Shown piece by piece: positions 22,145 through 27,887 of a stretch of DNA of 27,887 bases. The stretch spans positions 1 to 27,887 of the forward strand of contig CAZYVU010000039.1 in the NCBI GenBank assembly GCA_964651435.1, read 5' to 3'. Position 1 is the first letter of the stretch, and every line of letters starts with the position of its first letter. The notes under the pieces are model-generated. The model made no database searches. It was not told where the DNA came from and saw only the letters and a list, made by a program, of their open reading frames with translations. A program made the translations under genes and the position numbers. This stretch comes from CAZYVU01 sp964651435. Lineage in GTDB: Bacteria; Desulfobacterota; Syntrophorhabdia; Syntrophorhabdales; CAYQXL01.

Positions 22145-23005
22145 CTACGAGCCCCTCAAGGCCTCGGCGCCACCGACGATGTCCATCATATCGTTCGTGA
22201 TCGTCTCCTGCCTTCTCTTGTTGTACACCAGCGTAAGGTACCGCATCATCTCGCCGCAGTTGCTCGTGGCATTCTCCATGGTGCTCATCCGCGCCGCGTG
22301 CTCCGACGTCTGCGATTCCACCAAGGCCAAATATATCTTTACACCGATGTACCGCGGCAGAAGCCGCTCTATTATCTTCTCCCGCTCCGGCTCACAGAGG
22401 TAGTCGATATACTCCCCCTCCTCCGGCTCCGCCACGGGTATGAATTCCTCAAATATGACTTCCTGTTTGATGGGGGATTTGTAATGCGTGTAGACGAGGT
22501 ATATCTTGTCGTACTCGCCTTCCAGATAGTCCTTTATGAGCATCGTCGCCATGTCGCGCACCAAGGGCTCATCGACGGTCCTGACATCGACCCAATCATT
22601 GACGATCTCGACGCGCCGGCGGCTCAGGTAATCCTTCAGCTTCCTGCCGAAAACCGACACGCTTATGCGCTCGTACTTATCCCTGTTCTGCATGACGAAG
22701 TTCTCTGCATGAAGGGCCACGTTCGTATTGAAGGCCCCGCAGAGGCCCCTGTCGGAGGCGACGGCAAAGATGTGAACTTTTTTCACGTCCTCCCTGGGCT
22801 GCAGCAGGGGATGCGCGTCCACGGGCACGCCCTTGATAACACGGCGCACAAGATCCTCCGTGCCCAGGGCGTAGCTCCGAAACCTCTCGAGCTCTTCCTG
22901 TGCCCGCCGCAGCTTCGACGCCGACACCATCTTCATGGTCCGCGTAATCGTCTGCGTACTATTTATGCTGCCGATTTTTCTCTTAATATCCCGTAAGGTT
23001 GCCAT
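22145..23005 (-). CDS. atpG: F1 ATP synthase gamma subunit
   Basis: A 286-residue rotor shaft. The N-terminal helix has I-K-R-K-I-G-S-I-N-S-T-Q-T-I-T-R-T-M-K-M-V-S-A-S-K-L, the segment V-A-S-D-R-G-L-C-G-A-F-N-T-N marks the central fold (about 82-95), and the C-terminal helix carries M-E-N-A-T-S-N-C-G-E-M. These are the parts that rotate inside the alpha/beta ring. The atpA stop codon lies 18 bp upstream and the start is an ATG. Confidence 0.97.
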   Translation of the reverse strand: MATLRDIKRKIGSINSTQTITRTMKMVSASKLRRAQEELERFRSYALGTEDLVRRVIKGVPVDAHPLLQPREDVKKVHIFAVASDRGLCGAFNTNVALHAENFVMQNRDKYERISVSVFGRKLKDYLSRRRVEIVNDWVDVRTVDEPLVRDMATMLIKDYLEGEYDKIYLVYTHYKSPIKQEVIFEEFIPVAEPEEGEYIDYLCEPEREKIIERLLPRYIGVKIYLALVESQTSEHAARMSTMENATSNCGEMMRYLTLVYNKRRQETITNDMMDIVGGAEALRGS

Positions 23006-23023
23006 CTCTCGTCCTGGCTCGTC

Positions 23024-24532
23024 TTATTGATTGAACTGGTCCCTGAACGCACTCAGCACCTTGCGCAGCGTGTCGTCCATGGCCGGCGTGATTTCCTTTT
23101 TCTCCAGAATCTCTTTCAGAAGGCCTGCGTGGTTACTCTCCACATAGGCGAGCATCTCCGTCTCGTACTTTTTCAGCATGTTTTCCGGATAGGTGTCGAT
23201 AAATCCGTTGGCGGCAGCAAAAAGGAGGACAACCTGCTTATCGACGGGCATGGGGACGTACTGTCCCTGCTTGAGCAGCTCCGTAAGCCTCGATCCCCTG
23301 GCCAGCAAGGCCTGCGTGGACTTGTCGAGGTCGCTTCCGAACTGGGCGAAGGCCGCCATTTCCCTGTACTGCGCGAGGTCCAGCCTCAACCGGCCCGCGA
23401 CCTGCTTCATGGCCTTGATCTGCGCCTTGCCGCCGACCCTCGATACGGAGATACCGACGTTGATGGCAGGACGGTTACCGGCGTAGAAGAGCTCCGGCTC
23501 CAGGTATATCTGGCCGTCGGTGATGGAGATGACGTTCGTGGGAATGTATGCCGAAACGTCGCCTGCCTGCGTTTCGATGATGGGCAGGGCCGTGAGTGAT
23601 CCTGCGCCGTGCGCGTCGTCCCACTTTGCCGCCCTTTCAAGAAGCCGTGAATGAAGGAAGAAGATGTCGCCGGGGAAGGCCTCGCGTCCAGGCGGCCGGC
23701 GAAGCAGCAGCGACAACTGCCTGTATGCGACGGCGTGCTTTGACAGATCGTCGTACACAACGAGGGCGTGCCGGCCCGTATCGCGGAAGTACTCGCCCAT
23801 GGAGCAGCCCGCGAAGGGTGCGAGGTACTGAAGCGGAGCGGCGTCGGAAGCCGTAGCCGCCACGACCGTCGTGTACTCCATGGCCCCGTACTGCGTGAGT
23901 AGGTCAACGATCCGCGCCACCGACGAGCGTTTCTGCCCGATGGCCACGTAGATGCAGTAGACGTCCGTGTTCTTCTGGTTGATGATCGTATCTATGGCAA
24001 TAACCGTCTTGCCCGTACCACGGTCGCCGATGATGAGCTCTCTCTGGCCCCTGCCGATGGGAATCATGGCATCGATAGCCTTGATGCCCGTCTGGATGGG
24101 CTGGTTCACGGGCTGCCTCACGACGACGCCCGGTGCAATCTGCTCAACGTTCCGGAACTCCGTCGTCTCGATGGGACCCTTTCCGTCGATGGGGATGCCG
24201 AGGCCGTCGACAACGCGACCGACCAGCGCCTCACCCACGGGCACCTGGGCGATCCTTCCCGTTCTCCGGGCAAGGTCGCCTTCCTTGATCTTGTAGTCCT
24301 CGCCGAAGACAACAGCACCGATGTTGTCCTCTTCCAGGTTGAGCACCATACCCATGATGCCCTGAGGGAACTCGAGGAGTTCGCCGGCCATAGCATTCTC
24401 CAGGCCGTAGATCCTTGCGATACCGTCGCCGACAGAGATGATCACCCCCGTCTCCTGCAGGTTCACCTCTTTTTCGAAACCGGCTATTTTCTGCTCTATG
24501 ATCCTGCTAATCTCGTCTGCCCTGATCTCCAT
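23024..24532 (-). CDS. atpA: F1 ATP synthase alpha subunit
   Basis: A 502-residue non-catalytic nucleotide-binding subunit. The N-terminal segment R-A-D-E-I-S-R-I-I-E-Q-K-I is the contact region for the delta subunit. Y-R-Q-L-S-L-L-L-R-R-P-P-G-R-E-A-F-P-G-D is intact, as is the arginine-finger region S-V-S-R-V-G-G-K-A-Q. The P-loop reads G-D-R-G-T-G-K-T: residue 172 is Gly where nearly all family members I can recall have Gln (G-D-R-Q-T-G-K-T). AAGGAG is 8 nt before the ATG and overlaps the 3' end of atpH. Confidence 0.98.
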   Translation of the reverse strand: MEIRADEISRIIEQKIAGFEKEVNLQETGVIISVGDGIARIYGLENAMAGELLEFPQGIMGMVLNLEEDNIGAVVFGEDYKIKEGDLARRTGRIAQVPVGEALVGRVVDGLGIPIDGKGPIETTEFRNVEQIAPGVVVRQPVNQPIQTGIKAIDAMIPIGRGQRELIIGDRGTGKTVIAIDTIINQKNTDVYCIYVAIGQKRSSVARIVDLLTQYGAMEYTTVVAATASDAAPLQYLAPFAGCSMGEYFRDTGRHALVVYDDLSKHAVAYRQLSLLLRRPPGREAFPGDIFFLHSRLLERAAKWDDAHGAGSLTALPIIETQAGDVSAYIPTNVISITDGQIYLEPELFYAGNRPAINVGISVSRVGGKAQIKAMKQVAGRLRLDLAQYREMAAFAQFGSDLDKSTQALLARGSRLTELLKQGQYVPMPVDKQVVLLFAAANGFIDTYPENMLKKYETEMLAYVESNHAGLLKEILEKKEITPAMDDTLRKVLSAFRDQFNQ

Positions 24533-24537
24533 ATGGC

Positions 24538-25080
24538 CTACTCCTTCAAAATGTTTTCACGAAGGTTTTCAAGCTGTCGCTTTACGCTCCCGTCGATGAT
24601 CGTTCCTCTTACCTGAATCTTGAGACCACCAATCAAGGATTTATCCTCAACGGTCTGCAACACAACGTCCTTGCGTATCTTCTGTTTGAGTGCTTGCTCT
24701 ATGCGCGCCTTGACCTGTCCGTCGACAGGAAAGGCCGACCAGAGGGTACCCTTGACGCGCCCCTCTTTTTCGTCGAGGAGATCGCCGTACTGCTGTCTAA
24801 TGTACGGAAGGTATCCCATCCGGTTGTTTTCGAGAAGAAGCCGCAGCATGTTGGCCAGCGGGATCGACGTTCCCAGGATGCGAAGGACTTCGCCCAGGAG
24901 GTCTTTACGCTTGTCCATCTCCAGGAGAGGGAGCATGAGCGCCCGTCCGAGCTGCTTCTCTCGCTCGAAGAGATCGACAATCTTCCCGAGCTCAGCGAGA
25001 TACTCACTATATTTGCCGTCCTTCTCTCCAACGGAGAAAAGGCCCTTTGCATACCGCCGCGCTATAGCATGCTGGATCAA
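24538..25080 (-). CDS. atpH: F1 ATP synthase delta subunit
   Basis: A 180-residue peripheral-stalk subunit (OSCP homologue) that joins the b/b' stalk to the top of F1. The N-terminal helix I-A-R-R-Y-A-K-G-L-F and the C-terminal I-G-G-L-K-I-Q-V-R-G-T-I-I-D-G-S-V segment are diagnostic. The start is a TTG, overlapping the atpF stop codon by 3 nt within TTGA, with GGGAG a few bases upstream; no better start fits the family N-terminus. Confidence 0.94.
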   Translation of the reverse strand: MIQHAIARRYAKGLFSVGEKDGKYSEYLAELGKIVDLFEREKQLGRALMLPLLEMDKRKDLLGEVLRILGTSIPLANMLRLLLENNRMGYLPYIRQQYGDLLDEKEGRVKGTLWSAFPVDGQVKARIEQALKQKIRKDVVLQTVEDKSLIGGLKIQVRGTIIDGSVKRQLENLRENILKE

Positions 25081-25571
25081 TTTAGACTCCCAAGTTTATC
25101 AATGAACTCTTCGACCATCTTGTCATGGTCTGCTTTTGTCATTTTCTGCGTCAGGAGATCGCGCGCCTTTTGCATCGTAAGTCTGGAGATTTCGCCCCTT
25201 ATGCGGCTTTGAACCTCGCGGAGCTCCTGCTCGTACATGAGGCGGGCCTGCTCGCGGATTCGCTCCGCCATGGCAGTAGCCTCATCAATGATCCTCTTCT
25301 TCTCGAACTCGGCCTGGGCCATGGAGGTCCGCTTATACTCCTCGAGCTCGCCCTCGAGGCGCGCCAGCTTCTCCTCATACTTGGCCTTCAACTGCTCGGC
25401 TTCCTGAAGCAGCCGGTCCGATTCTTCTATCTTGTCCCTTACCGACTTGCTGCGCTTCACCAGGAACTCGTGCAGCGGCTTTCCGGCAAACTTGACGAGG
25501 ACCGCCACGAGGACGCCGAAATTGACGATTTTGAAGACCCAGCTCAGCCATGTTTCGTGTCCGCCGCTCAT
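25077..25571 (-). CDS. atpF: Fo ATP synthase b subunit
   Basis: A 164-residue peripheral-stalk subunit. One membrane helix (about 8-28, W-V-F-K-I-V-N-F-G-V-L) is followed by a long charged coiled coil to the end. Its ATG overlaps the upstream b' stop codon by 4 nt (ATGA), and its own stop overlaps the atpH TTG. With b' it forms a b/b' heterodimer, as in many deltaproteobacteria and phototrophs. Confidence 0.93.
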   Translation of the reverse strand: MSGGHETWLSWVFKIVNFGVLVAVLVKFAGKPLHEFLVKRSKSVRDKIEESDRLLQEAEQLKAKYEEKLARLEGELEEYKRTSMAQAEFEKKRIIDEATAMAERIREQARLMYEQELREVQSRIRGEISRLTMQKARDLLTQKMTKADHDKMVEEFIDKLGSLN

Positions 25572-25996
25572 GAGAGGCTCCTTCCGACAATCTTCTCGGC
25601 AGCCTCCAGCGACAGCCGGTCTACGTCCTGCTTCAGGTTCTCGAAGGCCTGCCTGCTGTCCTTGGCGATCTCGCTTCTGATCCTCGTAAGCTCACCGGCG
25701 AGCTCGTTGCGGGCCTCTTCTATGGCCTTCATCGATTTGCCCTGGGCCTCGGCAATGATGGCATCGCGGGCCTCGGCAATGGGCTTTCTTTTCTCTCTCG
25801 ATGTCTCCTCGTAGGATGTTTCGAGCTGCTTCGTCACATCCCCGATCGACTTTGCTTTGTCCGACGACGCCGTCATGGCCTCCTGGCGCCGGTCAAGGGC
25901 CCGCAGCATGGGCTTGAAAAGCATAAAGTTAAGGATGATGAGAAGGATGAGAAAATTAGCAAACTGGATAAGTAGTGTATAGTTAAAATCTAGCAT
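25568..25996 (-). CDS. atpF': Fo ATP synthase b' subunit
   Basis: A 142-residue second stalk subunit, first gene of the atp cluster. It begins M-L-D-F-N-Y-T-L-L-I-Q-F-A-N-F-L, typical of b', with a membrane helix at about 7-28 and the F-K-P-M-L-R-A-L-D-R-R motif at the membrane exit; the rest is coiled coil. GGGAG lies 7 nt before the ATG. The a and c subunit genes (atpB, atpE) are not in the window and must sit in another operon. Confidence 0.92.
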   Translation of the reverse strand: MLDFNYTLLIQFANFLILLIILNFMLFKPMLRALDRRQEAMTASSDKAKSIGDVTKQLETSYEETSREKRKPIAEARDAIIAEAQGKSMKAIEEARNELAGELTRIRSEIAKDSRQAFENLKQDVDRLSLEAAEKIVGRSLS

Positions 25997-26050
25997 ATAG
26001 GTGCTCCCTTTGTTGGACGAAAAAGAATTTTTTCACAAAAGAGCTGCGTT

Positions 26051-26079
26051 TTTGTATCACAAAACAAATTTTTTTGCAA
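26051..26079 (-). promoter_or_regulatory. candidate promoter of the atp operon
   Basis: On the minus strand TTGCAA (26079-26074), a 17-bp spacer and TACAAA (26056-26051), with TG one base upstream of the -10 (extended -10). The hexamers are imperfect. The region is markedly AT-rich and lies about 55 bp before the atpF' start. A GC-rich 5-bp hairpin (26116-26128) followed by TTTTT may end parBA transcripts just upstream. Confidence 0.42.
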
Positions 26080-26172
26080 CGAAATCTTCGCGGGAAGGCT
26101 CGAAAAACATTCACCGCCCCGAGGGGGCCCACAAACCCTTGCGGGACAATGGCCCGGACCCACCGGCAAAGG

Positions 26173-27006
26173 TCAGAAGCGGCCACCCGAAAGGTGCTCG
26201 ACAATACGAGCGAGGTCCTCCTGGGAGTAGAATTCGATGACGATCTTCCCTTTTCTGCCCCGGAAGGCCACGCTCACCCGGGTCTGCAGGATGTCGCGAA
26301 GGCTTTTCTCTATGGTAGGAAAGGGGGATTTCGCCTTCTTCGCCCGGGATTGCCGGCGGGACTGCTCCCGGGCCTCACCCTCCAGCTCCCGCACCGTCAT
26401 GCCCTCCCGCAGGAGCCGTTCGACGAAGCGGCGCTGATCCTTCTCGCCGTCAACGGACAAAAGTGCCCTGGCGTGACCCTGGGTGAGCTTTCCCCCGGCC
26501 AGAAGCTCCTTGATCCAGTCCGGCAGCTTGAGGAGCCTCACCATGTTGGCCACCGTGCTGCGGTCCACACCGAGCCTTACGGCAAGCTCTTCCTGGGTGT
26601 AGGCAAACTCGTCCAGAAAACGCTGGTAGGTTGTTGCCACCTCGAGCGGCGCCAGGTCGTCCCGCTGGAGATTCTCCATCAGGGATATCTCCAGCGCCTC
26701 TCTCTCATCAACGTCTTTGATGATGGCCGGGATGTCGGGGAGTCCTGCCATTTCCGCCGCCCGAAAGCGCCGCTCGCCGGCTATGACCTCATACTTCCGG
26801 CCCTTTCTCCGCAGCAGGATCGGCTGGAGCACGCCTTTGGCCTTAATCGAGGCGGCGAGTTCGGCCAGGCTCTCTTCCTTGAAGCTGGTCCGGGGCTGGC
26901 CGGGGTTCCGTTCGATCTGGTCCAGGGGGATGAGGCTCACGGCGCTCTTCTCCTCCAGGTCCTGAAGAATGGCAGACAATCCCCTGCCTAAGGGGTCTTT
27001 TTTCAC
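26173..27006 (-). CDS. parB: chromosome partitioning protein ParB
   Basis: A 277-residue ParB/Spo0J protein that binds parS, spreads as a CTP-dependent clamp and loads the segregation machinery. The N-terminal L-G-R-G-L-S-A-I-L is the ParA-interacting segment. The CTP-binding domain shows N-P-x-Q-P-R (34-39) and G-E-R-R-F-R-A-A (77-84), and a helix-turn-helix follows (Y-T-Q-E-E-L-A-V-R-L-G-V-D-R-S-T-V, about 136-152). The start is GTG and overlaps the parA stop codon by 4 nt (GTGA), with GGGGAGG upstream. No parS-like palindrome was found in the window. Confidence 0.97.
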   Translation of the reverse strand: MKKDPLGRGLSAILQDLEEKSAVSLIPLDQIERNPGQPRTSFKEESLAELAASIKAKGVLQPILLRRKGRKYEVIAGERRFRAAEMAGLPDIPAIIKDVDEREALEISLMENLQRDDLAPLEVATTYQRFLDEFAYTQEELAVRLGVDRSTVANMVRLLKLPDWIKELLAGGKLTQGHARALLSVDGEKDQRRFVERLLREGMTVRELEGEAREQSRRQSRAKKAKSPFPTIEKSLRDILQTRVSVAFRGRKGKIVIEFYSQEDLARIVEHLSGGRF

Positions 27007-27767
27007 CGCCTACCTCCCCGCTCTATGATTTCCCACGCAAGCTGCAGGTAACTCTCGGCGCCCTTTGAACTTATATCATAGAGCAGCGCAGGCTTTCCAT
27101 AGCTGGGCGCCTCGCTCAGCTTGACGTTACGGGGGATGACGGTCTTGAAGACACCGTTGCTGAAACACTTGTTCACCTCTTCCCAGACGCGGAAAGAGAG
27201 ATTGTTCCGCTTGTCGAACATGGTGAGCAGGATGCCCATGACGTCGAGGCGGGGGTTGAGCCGCCGCTTGATGATGTTCACGGACCGAAGCAGCAGGGCC
27301 AGGCCTTCGAGGGCGAAGTATTCGCACTGCAGCGGCACGATGACGGCGTCGGAGGCGGCGAGCGCATTTACCGTAAGGAGCCCAAGCGAGGGGGGGCAGT
27401 CGATGAGTATGTACTCATATGTGGTGCGCAGGGAATCGACGATGCGCCTGAGGACCCTTTCGCGCTCGTCCACTTCCAAGAGTTCGATCTCGGCGCCGAT
27501 GAGGTCGGGGTGCGCCGGCAGCATGTCGAGAAAGGGCACCTCCGTCTTGCGGATTGCCTCCTGGAGCGACCCGTTTCCGATGAGCACCTGGTAGACGTGA
27601 CTGTAAAGACCATTATATGACACACCGAGACCGGAGGTAGTGTTGCACTGCGGGTCCAGGTCGACGATGAGCGTCTTGCGCTCCGACACGGCGATGGACG
27701 CCGAGAGGTTCACTGCCGTCGTGGTTTTCCCTACCCCACCCTTTTGGTTAGCTATGGAGATGACCAT
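27003..27767 (-). CDS. parA: chromosome partitioning ATPase ParA (Soj)
   Basis: A 254-residue deviant Walker ATPase that moves ParB-parS complexes over the nucleoid. It begins M-V-I-S-I-A-N-Q-K-G-G-V-G-K-T-T, with the signature lysine at residue 9 and P-loop lysine at 14; D-L-D-P-Q follows near 37-41 and the D-C-P-P-S-L-G motif near 120. I chose the ATG at 27767 over 27827 because AGAGG lies at proper spacing, the length fits the family, and the 20-residue extension of the longer form has no ribosome binding site and begins at a repeat array. It is cotranscribed with parB. Confidence 0.96.
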   Translation of the reverse strand: MVISIANQKGGVGKTTTAVNLSASIAVSERKTLIVDLDPQCNTTSGLGVSYNGLYSHVYQVLIGNGSLQEAIRKTEVPFLDMLPAHPDLIGAEIELLEVDERERVLRRIVDSLRTTYEYILIDCPPSLGLLTVNALAASDAVIVPLQCEYFALEGLALLLRSVNIIKRRLNPRLDVMGILLTMFDKRNNLSFRVWEEVNKCFSNGVFKTVIPRNVKLSEAPSYGKPALLYDISSKGAESYLQLAWEIIERGGRR

Positions 27768-27828
27768 AACGCCTCTAAAGTACCACAGATTTTCAGCGCT
27801 CGTCCAGAAAGGAAACGGTGTGTTCATG

Positions 27829-27887
27829 TTTGTTTGGTTTGTCTGGTTTGTTTGGTTTGTCTGGTTTGTTTGGTTTGTCTGGTTTGT
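27829..27887. repeat. 9-bp tandem array, alternating TTTGTTTGG/TTTGTCTGG, runs off the window
   Basis: Six full units and a partial one. TTTGTTTGG and TTTGTCTGG alternate strictly, giving an 18-bp higher-order period, unlike the irregular order at 42-131. It lies 62 bp upstream of the parA start and continues past the window end. Confidence 0.95.

Noticed and set aside
25997..26172. parS centromere site between parB and the atp genes
   Set aside because: No TGTTTCACGTGAAACA-like 16-bp palindrome is visible here or elsewhere in the window by eye; a position-weight scan of the whole genome would be decisive.
27768..27827. 20-residue N-terminal extension of ParA
   Set aside because: No ribosome binding site upstream, and ParA proteins normally begin directly at the Walker motif strand.

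Overview
The window looks like chromosomal DNA from a GC-rich anaerobic bacterium of the former Deltaproteobacteria (Desulfobacterota, possibly Syntrophia-like). The strongest clue is the run parA-parB-atpF'-atpF-atpH-atpA-atpG-atpD-atpC on the minus strand (27767 down to 20194). The F1/stator genes sit next to the partition genes, and the Fo a and c genes are absent, as in Geobacter-type genomes. A membrane pyrophosphatase beside the ATP synthase fits an energy-limited anaerobe. The taxonomic call is inference.

Layout. 1-650: a four-helix-bundle protein gene bracketed by 9-bp tandem-repeat arrays. 650-8728: a leftward exopolysaccharide operon (fecR-like, wza-like, wzc-like BY-kinase, TPR/jelly-roll protein, cpsB-like PHP phosphatase, wzy-like polymerase) behind a perfect-consensus sigma70 promoter. 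8825-10144: gmd, interrupted in frame by two heptamer tandem arrays. 10453-15370: rightward M18 aminopeptidase, lon and amrS. 15518-18143: hppA with its own promoter and a strong terminator. 18276-19942: leftward caspase-family protease and a B3/B4-domain protein. 20124-27767: atp operon and parBA.

How the genes work together. The polysaccharide block supplies polymerisation (Wzy), length control and export (Wzc, Wza) and a kinase/phosphatase pair (Wzc, CpsB). Gmd feeds in a GDP-6-deoxy-mannose precursor. No glycosyltransferase is visible, so the assembly genes must lie elsewhere. HppA and F1Fo both couple phosphoanhydride bonds to an ion gradient. Lon and the M18 peptidase form a likely proteolysis pair.

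The most unusual feature is the repeat landscape. There are 7-, 8- and 9-bp tandem arrays at many gene borders, plus a REP-like family with a GGGGTCA core. Two unrelated gaps (after the TPR gene and after lon) carry the same ordered composite: REP-like core, a conserved ACTTTTT/ACCGTT block, a heptamer array, a purine-rich spacer and a nonamer array. At both sites the REP-like core encodes the last residues and the stop codon of the upstream gene.
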